Source: Paracraurococcus lichenis | Lineage (GTDB): Bacteria > Pseudomonadota > Alphaproteobacteria > Acetobacterales > Acetobacteraceae | Length of the DNA stretch: 64,000 nt | NCBI RefSeq assembly: GCF_030657435.1 | Contig: NZ_JAUTWS010000011.1 | Span: 1 to 64,000 of the forward strand | Direction: 5' to 3' | Part shown: positions 17,323-25,733 of the stretch, piece after piece | How positions within the stretch are numbered: position 1 is the stretch's first letter | How the letters are laid out: each line of letters begins with the position of its first letter | Program-made: the position numbers and the translations under genes | Notes under the pieces: model-generated | The model's database searches: none | Told to the model about the DNA's origin: nothing | Seen by the model: the letters and a program-made list of their open reading frames with translations, nothing else

Positions 17323-17376
17323 CCAAGGGCCTCAAGCCCTTGGCGGGTGGGGTGTGGGGAGGGCAGCGCCCTCCCC
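17323..17376. repeat. Double-hairpin intergenic element
   Basis: Two perfect stem-loops in tandem. The first has 8-bp arms (17323-17330 and 17336-17343, 5-base loop); the second has 9-bp arms (17356-17364 and 17368-17376, 3-base loop). They lie between the kinase stop and the carbamoylase start. The arrangement looks like a REP/BIME-type unit; it could also terminate the kinase transcript. Confidence 0.55.
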
Positions 17377-17430
17377 GCCTCGGCACCATGGGTCTACCCT
17401 GCCCGCCACCACAGTCCCGGACTCCACCGC

Positions 17431-18408
17431 ATGTCCCGCCGCCTCACCCTCGCCGCCGCCCAGCTCGGCCCCATCCAGCGCGCCGAGGGGCGCGAGGTCG
17501 CGGTCGGCCGCATGGTCCGGCTGATGGAAACGGCGCATCGCCGCGGTGCGGAGGTGGTGGTCTATCCCGAGCTCGCGCTCACCACCTTCTTCCCCCGCTG
17601 GTACGAGGAGGACCTCGCCGCCGCGGATTACTGGTTCGAGTCGGCGATGCCCTCCGACGCCACCGCCCCGCTCTTCGCGGCGGCGCGGAAGTTCGGCATC
17701 GGCTTCCATCTCGGCTTCGCCGAGAGGACGCCGGAGGGAAGGCGCTTCAACACCGCCATCTACGTGCATCCTTCGGGCGAGGTCGTGCTGAAGTACCGCA
17801 AGGTCCACCTGCCCGGCCATGCGGAATACGCGCCGGACCGCCGGGTGCAGCACCTGGAGAAGCGCTATTTCGAGGTCGGCGACCTCGGCTTCCCCGTGGT
17901 GCGCGCCCCCGTCGGCGGGACGGAGGTCAATATCGGCATGCTGATCTGCAACGACCGCCGCTGGCCGGAGGCCTGGCGTGTGCTCGGCCTGCAGCAGGTC
18001 GAACTGGTGATGCTCGGCTACAACACGCCGAGCCTGAACATGGAGAACCGCGGCTTCGAGGCGCACCACCTCCGGGTCTTCCACAGCCACCTCTCGGTCC
18101 AGGCGGGCTGCTATCAGAATGCCTGCTTCGCCGCCGCCGTGGCGAAGGCCGGGACGGAGGACGGGCACGAGCTGTTCGGCCATTCCATCATCGTCAATCC
18201 GCAGGGCGAGATCATGGCGCAGGCCACGAGCTGGCACGACGAATTGATCGTCGCAGATTGCGATCTCGCCATGTGCGCGTTGGGCCGGTCCACGATCTTC
18301 AACTTTTCGGCACATCGTCGGCCCGAGGCTTATGAGCGCATCACCGCACAGGTCGGCAGCGTCGTGCCGCCTGTCTGGTCGCCCTGCGGGAGCGGCCGGG
18401 ATTCCTGA
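17431..18408 (+). CDS. N-carbamoyl-D-amino-acid hydrolase-like enzyme, second paralogue
   Basis: Nitrilase-superfamily amidohydrolase of 325 residues with the triad Glu47 (VVVYPELALTT), Lys in KYRKVHLPGH and Cys in MLICNDRRWPE. It is clearly paralogous to the enzyme at 2968-3915, sharing TTFFPRW, RFNTAI, RVLGLQ and FSAHRRP-type segments, but diverged and with a ~10-residue C-terminal extension. ATG 17431 begins MSRRLTLAAAQLG, equivalent to the first paralogue's start. It stands alone with no hydantoinase next to it, so a different N-carbamoyl or amide substrate is likely. Confidence 0.87.
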   Translation: MSRRLTLAAAQLGPIQRAEGREVAVGRMVRLMETAHRRGAEVVVYPELALTTFFPRWYEEDLAAADYWFESAMPSDATAPLFAAARKFGIGFHLGFAERTPEGRRFNTAIYVHPSGEVVLKYRKVHLPGHAEYAPDRRVQHLEKRYFEVGDLGFPVVRAPVGGTEVNIGMLICNDRRWPEAWRVLGLQQVELVMLGYNTPSLNMENRGFEAHHLRVFHSHLSVQAGCYQNACFAAAVAKAGTEDGHELFGHSIIVNPQGEIMAQATSWHDELIVADCDLAMCALGRSTIFNFSAHRRPEAYERITAQVGSVVPPVWSPCGSGRDS

Positions 18409-18594
18409 CTTCTCAAAGGGTTCTGCGGCGAACTTGGGCGGCGCGGTCCGCGTCCGCCGGCCGCCCCGGGGTGCTCGCGCTGCATGTGCGTCTTACAACC
18501 TTGGGTTTATCGCATTAGCAATTCGGAAGCATTTGATTGTGAGAAGCAGGCACGGCTCGCAGCTTTGTGAGCTCCCCTGTGGAGGCTGCCAGAG

Positions 18595-19419
18595 ATGGGT
18601 GATTTCGCATCAGTAATCGGTTCCGGGTCATTCTATGGCGTGGACCACTTCGGCGACGTACCGAAGGACCTCAGCACCTACTACCACCTCGCGACCAAGT
18701 CGTTCACGCTCGACCTGTCCGACCGGAAGGGCGACGACGTCATCGACGGCACCGACAACCACCACGCCATCGACGTCACCACCGGGTCGGGCAATGACGA
18801 CCTCCTCGGCAGCTTCGGCGGCGACGCGCTCGCGGCCGGCCGGGGTGACGACACCCTCTACGGCTGGGACGGCGACGACCAGCTCAGCGGCGGCGCCGAC
18901 AACGACGTGCTGTTCGGCGGCAATGGCGACGATACCGTCCACGGCGATGCCGGCGACGACCATCTCGATGGCGGCAAGGGCGCCGACGAGCTCTGGGGCG
19001 ACAAGGGCGACGACAGCATCACCGGCGGGCTGGGCGACGACAGCCTCTATGGCGGCGACGGAGAGGACTCGCTGCTCGGCGGCAGCGGCAACGACCTGCT
19101 CGACGGCGGCAAGGGCTGGGATACGCTCGACGGCGGCGCCGGCGACGACACCCTGATCGGCGGCCTCGGCAATGACACATTCGTCTTCGACAGCAACTTC
19201 GGCGACGACGTGATCGCCGACTTCGGCGCGAAGGACCAGATCTGGCTCTCCGCCAACATCAACGACTCCGGCATCACCAATGCCCGCGACGTGGCGCAGT
19301 TCGTCTCCGGCGACGCCAACCACACCACCATCAAGATCGGCGACGACAGCATCCGCCTCGAGGGCGTCGGCAAGGACGACTTCCTGCAGCACCTGACCAC
19401 CTGGGTGAAGGTGATCTGA
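18595..19419 (+). CDS. RTX (hemolysin-type calcium-binding repeat) protein
   Basis: Acidic protein of 274 residues, probably secreted unprocessed by a type I system (not in this window). From ~residue 60 to 200 it carries at least twelve nonapeptide GGxGxDxLx-type repeats (GGNGDDTVHGDAGDDHLDGG is typical), which form a Ca2+-binding parallel beta roll. A C-terminal RTX cap follows (NDTFVFDSNFGDDVIADFG). There is no N-terminal signal peptide or catalytic domain, so it looks like a structural, surface or ice-binding-type protein rather than an enzyme. ATG 18595 follows GGAGG by 9 bases. An AT-richer stretch at 18490-18550 may hold the promoter. Confidence 0.88.
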   Translation: MGDFASVIGSGSFYGVDHFGDVPKDLSTYYHLATKSFTLDLSDRKGDDVIDGTDNHHAIDVTTGSGNDDLLGSFGGDALAAGRGDDTLYGWDGDDQLSGGADNDVLFGGNGDDTVHGDAGDDHLDGGKGADELWGDKGDDSITGGLGDDSLYGGDGEDSLLGGSGNDLLDGGKGWDTLDGGAGDDTLIGGLGNDTFVFDSNFGDDVIADFGAKDQIWLSANINDSGITNARDVAQFVSGDANHTTIKIGDDSIRLEGVGKDDFLQHLTTWVKVI

Positions 19420-19452
19420 CCCGCCGGCACCTCCCGGGGCGGCGAAGCGGCC

Positions 19453-19476
19453 GCCGGCAACCCGCGGGTTGCCGGC
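19453..19476. terminator. Perfect 24-bp palindrome after the RTX gene
   Basis: GCCGGCAACCCG and its exact complement abut with no loop, 33 bases after the RTX stop and before the next small gene. Likely a transcript 3'-end hairpin; no U-tract is present. Confidence 0.5.
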
Positions 19477-19526
19477 GCGCTGCAATTCCGGGCATCGCAC
19501 TGTCGCGGCGCCCGGGGAGTCCCTGC

Positions 19527-19820
19527 ATGCGCCGCCGCCCAATCCTGCTGCTCGCCCTCACGCCCATCGCCGGTGCCCGCGCCGAGAGCCCGGCCGAGCA
19601 GGCCTCGCGCCAATTGCAGCGCGACCTCCGCCGCGACCGCGCCGCGGAGGCCGGCGGGCCGGAAGGGCCCCGGCCGCCCGAGGCGACGCCGACCGTCCGC
19701 GCACTCGATGCCGACCGCCGCTCGCTGCAGCCCGATGTCGGCCGGCCGGAGGAGGATGCCGCGCCGGTGACGGGCGGCGAGCGCGCCGCGACCGGCGGCG
19801 GCCGCAACCCGCAGCGCTGA
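19527..19820 (+). CDS. Small secreted hypothetical protein, Arg/Pro-rich
   Basis: Protein of 97 residues with an N-terminal signal peptide (MRRRPILLLALTPIAGARAE). The mature part is charged and low in complexity (QLQRDLRRDRAAEAGG) and probably disordered. I recognise no family. Frame bias and the signal peptide support translation, but there is no good Shine-Dalgarno at ATG 19527, so the call is tentative. It is convergent with the hybrid kinase to its right. Confidence 0.5.
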   Translation: MRRRPILLLALTPIAGARAESPAEQASRQLQRDLRRDRAAEAGGPEGPRPPEATPTVRALDADRRSLQPDVGRPEEDAAPVTGGERAATGGGRNPQR

Positions 19821-19883
19821 CCCGCCGCCGGCCAGGCCGCGTGCCGGCCGGTCGCGCCCGCCCGCCCACCCGGGATCAGGCGA

Positions 19884-22754
19884 TCAGGCGATGGCGCGCG
19901 CCTCGAGCACCGCGGCGATCGCGGCGCGCAGCGCATCCGGCCCGAGGGGCTTCGACTCGAAGCGGTCCATCCCGGCCGCGAGGCACTCCGCCTCGGCCTC
20001 AGGGGAGCCATGCGCCGTCAGCGCGATGATCGGGATGCGCCCGGCCGCCCCTGGCAGGGCGCGGATCCGCCGCGTCGCCTCCAGCCCGTCCATGACCGGC
20101 ATCATCACGTCCATCAGCACCAGGTCGTAGGGCGCCTGCCGGACCGCGGCCACCGCCTCGGCGCCATTCGCCACCGCCTCGACCGCATGGCCGAGACGGC
20201 CGAGCTGGTGGGTGATCAGCAGGCGGTTCGCCAGGATGTCCTCCGCCACCAGCACCCGCAGCCCGCCCGCCGGCGGTGCCGCCACGGCCGGCGCCCGGCG
20301 CAGCGGGATCTCGCAGCGGAAGGTGCTGCCAGACCCGGGCGCGCTCTCCAGCGCGATGCTGCCGCCCATGCGCTCGATCAGCATGCGGCAGATGGTCAGG
20401 CCGAGGCCCGCCCCGGCGAAGCGGCGGGTGGCGCCGCTCTCGCCCTGGACGAAGGCGTCGAAGAGCCGCGCCTGGGTCTCGGGCGGGATGCCGATGCCGG
20501 TATCAGCGACCGAGAGGCCGAGCCGCACCGTCCCGGCCGCCTCCGAAAGGACCGCGAGCCTGACCGCGATGCTGCCCGCATCGGTGAACTTCACGGCATT
20601 GCCGAGCAGGTTCAGCAGCACCTGCCGCAGCCGCCCGGCATCGCCGAGCAGCGGGCCGGGCAGCGGCCCCGCCACCTCCAGCCGCAGCCCCAGGCCCTTG
20701 GCCTCCGCCTGCGGCGCCATCAGCCCGACCGCCGCCTGCACCACCGCCTCGATGTCGAGCGGCGCCTCCTGCAGCGAGAGCTGGCCGCGCTCGAGCCGCG
20801 TCATGTCGAGGATGTCGTTGACCAGCGCCAGCAGGTGGTCGCCCGCCTCGCGGATCAGCCGGATCTGCTGCGCCTGCGCCTCCGGCAGGCCCTGGTCCAG
20901 CAGCAGGCCCGAGAGGCCGATGACGGCGTTGAGCGGCGTGCGCAGCTCGTGGCTGACCATGGCCAGGAATTCGGTGCGCGCGCGCATGTTGGCTTCGGCC
21001 GCGACCCGCGCCTGCTCCTGCGCGCGGGCGGCGGCGCGCCGCTCCGTCACGTCGGTATAGGTGCGCACCGCGCGGCCATCCGCGAGCAGGGTCGTGCGCA
21101 CCTCGATCACCCGGCCATTGGCCAGCTCCCGCTCATAGGTCGGGATGGAGGGCGGGCGCTCGGCCAGCGCCATGCGGGTCTCGGTCCCGATGCGCGGCGC
21201 ATTGGCCAGGTCGCCGCGCGCGACCTGAAAGCGGTGCAGCGCCCGCACATCGGTCCCCGGCCGGCCGAGTTCCTCCGGCAGGTCGAGCATCTCCAGCGCC
21301 CGCCGCGTCATGATGACGATCCGGTTCGCGGCATCGATCATCAGCACGCCATGCGGCACGTTCTCGACCGTCGCGGCGAGCGCGGCCTCGGCGGCCAGCG
21401 CCCGGTCGCGCGCCTCGGCGATGGAGGCGGCGACGCGGCGGGCCTCGGTGAGGTCGGTATAGGTCCGCACATGGCTGCCGTCGGGCAGGTGCTCGGTGCG
21501 GATCTCCAGCACCGTGCCGTTCGGCCGCACCCGCTCATGCCGGTCGGGCGGCGTGCCGGGGGCGGCGGCGAGGCTGCGGTAGCGGAGCTCGGGCGGCGGG
21601 TCGCGGCCGAACTCGCCGGTCGCCGCCTGCCAGGCGATGATGTCGGCGATCGGCCGGCCCGGCACGCCGAGGCCGGGCGGCAGGCCCAGCAGCTCGACGG
21701 CGCGGGCATTGACCACCGCGACCCGCCCGTCGGGATCGACCATCATGATGCCCTGGCTGACATGGCTGACCGCCGCCTCCAGCGCCGCGCGCGCCCGCCC
21801 GGCGGCGCGGCGCCGCTGCGCCGCCATGGCGGAGACCGCGACCGCCAGCACCGAGAGCACGAGGCCGAGCGCGAGCAGGCGGTTCCGATCGGCCCGCACC
21901 GGGGCGAGCACCGCCTCGGCCGGCAGGCCGACCGAGACCACGAGCGGATGGTGGCCGACCCGGCGCAGCGTGACGAAGCGGTCCAGGCCGTCGGCCATGC
22001 CGGCCAGGCGCCCGGAGACCTGCGGCGCGCCGGCGCGGATCGCCGCGGTCGGCGCATCGGGCAGGCGGCGGCCGACCATCTCCTCCGGGTTCGGCGCCCA
22101 GGCGCGGACGATGCCGTCGAAGCCGATGAGGGCGATCACCCCCTGCCCCATGTCGAGGCTGAGATAGAGGCGCGAGAAGCTCTGGGCATCGACCGCGAGC
22201 AGCACGACGCCGTCGAGCACGCCGTCCCGGCGCAGCGGCCGGGAGAAGACGATGATCTGCCGCCCGGCGATGCGCCCCATGATCGGCGCCGAGATGAGCA
22301 GCCGGTCGTCCTCGGGATGCTCGAGATGGGCGCGGACATAGTCCTGGCCCGACCGGTCCTCCCCGTCCGTCGTCGGCCCGTCGCGGCCGATGCGCAGGAA
22401 GCCGGCGCGGTCCAGCACATAGCCGACCGGGATGTCGCCCTGCGGGTCGATGCCGCTCCAGGGCCCGAAGCGGAAGCCTTCCGGGTCGCGGGCATAGAGC
22501 GCCTGGGCGAAGCGCAGCCTGGTGTCGATCGCCTCGATGCGGCCGGCGACCTGCGCCTCGACCGTGCGGGCCATGTTGGCGCTCTCGCGCAGCGCCCCTT
22601 CGCCGGCGGCATGGTCATCGGCGCGGATCGCCAGCAGGATGCCGGCCCAGAGCAGCAGGATGGCGATGGCGGTCAGCCTGCCGCGGCCGCGGAGGGCGGC
22701 GCGCAGCACCCGCCCGGCGCGGGAGGGGGCGGCCGCCGGCGGCGGGCCGCTCAT
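19884..22754 (-). CDS. Membrane-bound hybrid sensor histidine kinase with receiver domain
   Basis: Inner-membrane sensor of 956 residues. Membrane helix 1 is at ~28-45 (LTAIAILLLWAGILLAI). A ~240-residue periplasmic dCache-like sensor follows, then helix 2 at ~285-305 (LALGLVLSVLAVAVSAM) and two PAS_7-type domains (GIMMVDPDGRVAVVNARAVE and GVLMIDAANRIVIMTRRALE). HisKA has H602 in VSHELRTPLN, HATPase has GNAVKFTD and DTGIGIPP, and the C-terminal receiver has D882 in LVLMDVMMPVMDG. It probably relays phosphate to an Hpt or response regulator located elsewhere. The start at 22754 is chosen just before the basic N-terminus. The signal is unknown. Confidence 0.92.
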   Translation of the reverse strand: MSGPPPAAAPSRAGRVLRAALRGRGRLTAIAILLLWAGILLAIRADDHAAGEGALRESANMARTVEAQVAGRIEAIDTRLRFAQALYARDPEGFRFGPWSGIDPQGDIPVGYVLDRAGFLRIGRDGPTTDGEDRSGQDYVRAHLEHPEDDRLLISAPIMGRIAGRQIIVFSRPLRRDGVLDGVVLLAVDAQSFSRLYLSLDMGQGVIALIGFDGIVRAWAPNPEEMVGRRLPDAPTAAIRAGAPQVSGRLAGMADGLDRFVTLRRVGHHPLVVSVGLPAEAVLAPVRADRNRLLALGLVLSVLAVAVSAMAAQRRRAAGRARAALEAAVSHVSQGIMMVDPDGRVAVVNARAVELLGLPPGLGVPGRPIADIIAWQAATGEFGRDPPPELRYRSLAAAPGTPPDRHERVRPNGTVLEIRTEHLPDGSHVRTYTDLTEARRVAASIAEARDRALAAEAALAATVENVPHGVLMIDAANRIVIMTRRALEMLDLPEELGRPGTDVRALHRFQVARGDLANAPRIGTETRMALAERPPSIPTYERELANGRVIEVRTTLLADGRAVRTYTDVTERRAAARAQEQARVAAEANMRARTEFLAMVSHELRTPLNAVIGLSGLLLDQGLPEAQAQQIRLIREAGDHLLALVNDILDMTRLERGQLSLQEAPLDIEAVVQAAVGLMAPQAEAKGLGLRLEVAGPLPGPLLGDAGRLRQVLLNLLGNAVKFTDAGSIAVRLAVLSEAAGTVRLGLSVADTGIGIPPETQARLFDAFVQGESGATRRFAGAGLGLTICRMLIERMGGSIALESAPGSGSTFRCEIPLRRAPAVAAPPAGGLRVLVAEDILANRLLITHQLGRLGHAVEAVANGAEAVAAVRQAPYDLVLMDVMMPVMDGLEATRRIRALPGAAGRIPIIALTAHGSPEAEAECLAAGMDRFESKPLGPDALRAAIAAVLEARAIA

Positions 22755-23136
22755 GGCGCGGGCCGGGCCGGCGGCCGCGGCCCGGCATGGCGCCCGAAGT
22801 CCTGGCAGGCGGAAGGCGGCATCGGCGGTCGGTGTCCTCGGCCCCGGATCGGCATCGCCCCGGCCGGCAGGGGTGAAGGGCGGCGATCCGCGGATGGTAC
22901 ACTGGATGCACGGGCCTGGCCGAGTCCGCCCGCTGGCGATCGGTGCCGCGGCGGAGGGGCGCGGACGCTCCGTAACGATGGCGCCGGCTCCCATGGCCAG
23001 GCGCGGATCCCGCCGGCCTGGCCCGCGCCGGCTTGCCGCGGGCGCGAGAGCCGTGCCTGTCGGGCGGGCCGATTCAGACCTCTGCGCCCCGCGGCGCTCC
23101 GGTCACCGGCACGCGCGGCATGTCGGGCGGGCCGAT
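22755..23136. other. Intergenic region with tandem family-1 repeats
   Basis: There is no gene in these 382 bases. The right part holds the two tandem 63-bp family-1 repeat copies described separately. The left part is GC-rich without recognisable signals, although it must contain the promoter of the minus-strand hybrid kinase. Confidence 0.5.
23058..23112 (-). repeat. Structured dispersed repeat, family 1, copy R2
   Basis: Read on the minus strand it begins GTGCCGGTGACCGGAGCG and ends GAGGTCTGAATCGGCCCG, with a small GCGCC/GGGCGC-type hairpin between. It is the left member of a tandem pair with copy R3; the unit is 63 bp, and ~54 of the first 56 bases are identical between the two. Confidence 0.65.
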
Positions 23137-23175
23137 TCAGACCTCTGCGCCCTGCGGCGCTCCGGTCATCGGCAC
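23121..23175 (-). repeat. Structured dispersed repeat, family 1, copy R3 (overlaps racemase 3' end)
   Basis: Near-identical to R2 (two differences over the shared core). The racemase stop codon (23137-23139) is the TGA inside the conserved GGTCTGAATCGG end, so the last residues of the racemase (PMTGAPQGAEV) are encoded by the repeat. Confidence 0.65.
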
Positions 23176-23850
23176 GCCGTGGGCCGTGCCGCCCGCCGCC
23201 GCGAGCAGCGCCATCGCCCCCGCCGCCCGGCAGGGCTCGATCACCGGCAGGCCCGAGGCATCCTCGGCCGCCGCGGCATGGCCGGCGAGGCCGGTGCAGC
23301 CGAGGACGATCGCCTCCGCCCCCGCCGCGGCGAGCCGCCGGGCGACCGCCGCGATCCGCGCCCGCGGCGCCTCCGGGTCGGTCAGCACCTCCATCGGCAG
23401 GTCGAGCGGCTCCCAGGCGGCGAGCCGTGCCTCCAGCCCCATGGCCTGCAGGGCGCGGCGCTGCCGGGCCTGGCTGGCGGCGACGAAGCCGACGATGCCG
23501 AAGCGCTCGGCGCGGGTGATCGCGGCGGCGACGGCGCAGCGGAACATCCCGAGCACCGGGCGGCGGGTCGCGGCCCGCACCGCCTCGAGCCCCGGGTCGG
23601 AGACGCAGGCGATGACATAGGCCGCGGCCGGCTCGCGCTCGACCAGCCGGCAGAGCGGCAGGGCGACCGAATGCCAGTCCTCCCAGCTCGCGATGGCGGG
23701 CGGGCCTTCCGGCAGGTGGGTGACCTCCAGCCGCAGGCCGGGCGGCAGGGCGAGCGGCGCCAGCGCCGCCGCGATGCCGCGCGTGCAGGAGAGCGAGGCG
23801 TTGGGGTTGATGACCAGGATGCGTTCGGACATGGGCATGGGCATGGGCAT
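23137..23850 (-). CDS. Asp/Glu/hydantoin racemase family protein
   Basis: Cytosolic, cofactor-independent racemase-like protein of up to 237 residues. The two catalytic cysteines are visible in YVIACVSDPGLEA and AIVLGCTGLAG, and the N-terminus SERILVINPNASLS fits hydantoin racemase and maleate isomerase relatives. With the hydantoinase-like and carbamoylase genes elsewhere in the window, hydantoin racemase is the favoured reading (inference). The start lies in a run of four ATGs spaced six bases apart (23850, 23844, 23838, 23832); I chose the outermost because GAGGG lies ~10 bases upstream of it. The C-terminal residues come from an inserted repeat. Confidence 0.8.
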   Translation of the reverse strand: MPMPMPMSERILVINPNASLSCTRGIAAALAPLALPPGLRLEVTHLPEGPPAIASWEDWHSVALPLCRLVEREPAAAYVIACVSDPGLEAVRAATRRPVLGMFRCAVAAAITRAERFGIVGFVAASQARQRRALQAMGLEARLAAWEPLDLPMEVLTDPEAPRARIAAVARRLAAAGAEAIVLGCTGLAGHAAAAEDASGLPVIEPCRAAGAMALLAAAGGTAHGVPMTGAPQGAEV

Positions 23851-24078
23851 GGCCTGGGGACCCTCGCCCGGGCGGCGCGGATGGCGCAAGCCCCGCCTGG
23901 AACGCGGGGCCGCCCAGCGGCGCTTGATCCGGGACGGGTGGTGGCCCGATATTGCGCCGCACAACGCTGTCGCGGTCCGGCCGGGCCCGCGGGCGCTGCG
24001 GCCGGGTCACCGCGCCCGTCGGGCCGCCAACAGAACGAGAGGGCCGGGGCCAAGGGCCGCCGCCCAGGAGAATCGCCG

Positions 24079-24552
24079 ATGCGCTGGACCCCCGAGAGCG
24101 CCGCCTCGCCCGCCGCCGTCGTGCCGGAGGCGGCCGGCCTTGCCGTGCCGCCGCTCTGGCTCGCCCTGCGGCGGGGCCTGCGCAACCGCTGCCCCTTCTG
24201 CGGCGAGGGCAAGGTCTTCGCCGGCTACCTCACGGTCGTGCCGGAGTGCAGCCATTGCCATGCGCCGCTCGGCCTGCTGCGGGCGGACGACGCGCCGCCC
24301 TATTTCACCATCTTCATCGCCGGCCACCTGCTGGTGCCCGGCGTGCTCTGGGTGGAGAAGACCTACCAGCCGCCGATGTGGCTGCACATGGTGGTCTGGT
24401 TGCCGCTGTTTGCGATCGTCTGCACACTGCTGCTCCGGCCGATCAAGGGTGCCGTGGTGGGGTGGATGAGCACGCTCGGTTTCGTCGCCTCGGAGCAGGA
24501 GGCCTTGCTGGCCCGCGAGGGCGGGGTCGCGGACCGGGGCCCGCATGCCTGA
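24079..24552 (+). CDS. DUF983 family membrane protein
   Basis: Protein of 157 residues with two CxxC pairs near the N-terminus (RNRCPFCGEGKVFAGYL and PECSHCHAPLGL), a likely zinc site, followed by two membrane segments (~75-95 and ~100-125: YFTIFIAGHLLVPGVLW and LHMVVWLPLFAIVCTLLL). This matches the DUF983 family, of unknown function and common in Alphaproteobacteria. ATG 24079 is preceded by CAGGAG. The stop overlaps the start of the UPF0262 gene by 8 bases, so the two are cotranscribed and probably translationally coupled. Confidence 0.85.
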   Translation: MRWTPESAASPAAVVPEAAGLAVPPLWLALRRGLRNRCPFCGEGKVFAGYLTVVPECSHCHAPLGLLRADDAPPYFTIFIAGHLLVPGVLWVEKTYQPPMWLHMVVWLPLFAIVCTLLLRPIKGAVVGWMSTLGFVASEQEALLAREGGVADRGPHA

Positions 24553-25063
24553 TCGCGCCCGCAAGGCCCCCGGCCCGGCGGCGCCGGAGGATCCGGCGCT
24601 GCGGCGGCTGGAGAACATCGTGCTGCCGGATGCCTCCCCCCTGCCCTCGGCCTATGCCGAGGCGGACCGGCGCCAGGCGGTGGCCGACCTGCTGACCGAG
24701 AACCGCTTCGACCCGGTGGGCGTGCCCGGCGGGCCCTTCGCCCTGCTGCTCTGCGTGCGGGAGGGGCGGCTGGTCTTCGACATCCGCGATGCGCTGGACG
24801 TGCCGGTGCGGGCGGTGGCGCTCGCCCTCGGCCCCTTCCGGCGGCTGATCAAGGACTACCACCTGATCGTCGAGAGCCATGAGCAGGCGGTGGCCGAGGG
24901 CGGGCACGAGGCACGGATCCAGGCGATCGACATGGGCCGGCGCGGCCTGCACAACGAGGGCGCCGAGCTGCTGACGCAGCGGCTGGAGGGGCGGATCGGG
25001 CTGGATTTCGAGACCGCGCGGCGGCTCTTCACCCTGGTCTGCGCGCTGCACCAGCGGATCTGA
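24545..25063 (+). CDS. UPF0262 family protein
   Basis: Cytoplasmic protein of 172 residues. Conserved UPF0262 blocks are clear: AVADLLTENRFDP, LVFDIRDA, LGPFRRLIKDYHLIVESHEQ, IQAIDMGRRGLHNEGAELL and DFETARRLFTLVCALH. The family is essentially restricted to Alphaproteobacteria and has no established function. It overlaps the DUF983 gene by 8 bases. Confidence 0.88.
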   Translation: MPDRARKAPGPAAPEDPALRRLENIVLPDASPLPSAYAEADRRQAVADLLTENRFDPVGVPGGPFALLLCVREGRLVFDIRDALDVPVRAVALALGPFRRLIKDYHLIVESHEQAVAEGGHEARIQAIDMGRRGLHNEGAELLTQRLEGRIGLDFETARRLFTLVCALHQRI

Positions 25064-25113
25064 CGCCGCCGGAACCCGTCCGGCCCCTCGCGGGCCACCC
25101 GATGGCCGGGGAC

Positions 25114-25156
25114 GATCCCGCGCAGCGGGACCATCGCCGCCGGACTGCGCGGGATC
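25114..25156 (+). terminator. 12-bp stem hairpin downstream of UPF0262
   Basis: GATCCCGCGCAG at 25114-25125 pairs perfectly with CTGCGCGGGATC at 25145-25156 around a 19-base loop, 50 bases after the UPF0262 stop. Confidence 0.5.
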
Positions 25157-25194
25157 AGGCGGTCGTGCCGTCACCCTGACCAGCCTTCCGCAGG

Positions 25195-25282
25195 TCGGGC
25201 CCACGCGTCGTGCGGCCCGGACCCTTGGCGAAAGCCTGCCTGGGACGTTGTTGCGGCGCGAAGCCCGAGGCGCTTGCCTGGC
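25195..25282 (+). repeat. Dispersed repeat, family 2, copy A
   Basis: Shares ACGCGTCGTGCGGCCCG, CGAAAGCCTGCCTGG, TGTTGC-GCGC-AA and CCCGAGG blocks, in the same order and near the same spacing, with 27528-27614. Both copies contain a GGGCC/GGCCC stem around the first block. Intergenic, no coding evidence. Confidence 0.6.
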
Positions 25283-25733
25283 ATCACCGGCGCGATGATG
25301 CGGGGTGGGCATCGGGCCCGGTTCGGCACCCCGCCGCCGTGCCCGCCGGTCCCCGGGCATCCGGTCGCGGGAGAACCGCAACAGGTCCAGCTTGTGCCGC
25401 TCGCACTCGCTGCAGGCCGGATCTTCCCCCCTGGCGTATCGTGCTGCCCCGAGGTGCCGCCCCGTCATGGGGCCGCGCGCGGGGAGGCATGGCAAGGGTG
25501 CGGCTGGCCGGAGGCGGCGAGCCGGTCCGCAATCCCGGTGCCTCGCGTCAGGCCATCCGGAGCGCGCCGCTCCCCATGGCGGGGCCTTGTCTTCCGTGGC
25601 GGGCCGAGTCCCTGCCGGCCGGCGATCGGCACCGTGGCGGGAGGCAGTCACCGGGGCGACAGAGTGGCGCATTGCACAGACGGATCCCGCGAAGGGTCGC
25701 ATTCGTCCCGCCGAAGACAGGCGGAGAAAGCAC

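Larger units (their letters stand above)
25064..25733. other. 670-bp intergenic region with hairpin and dispersed repeat
   Basis: No ORF here resembles a protein family. The region contains a terminator-like 12-bp inverted repeat (25114-25125 with 25145-25156), the family-2 repeat copy at 25195-25282, and ~450 bp without recognisable signals before the TauE-like gene. Confidence 0.5.

Noticed and set aside
18595..19419. RTX gene considered as a toxin or protease
   Set aside because: Only repeats and a C-terminal cap are present; no catalytic domain or HExxH motif.
20010..23519. 1169-residue plus-strand ORF
   Set aside because: Antisense to the hybrid kinase; no motifs.
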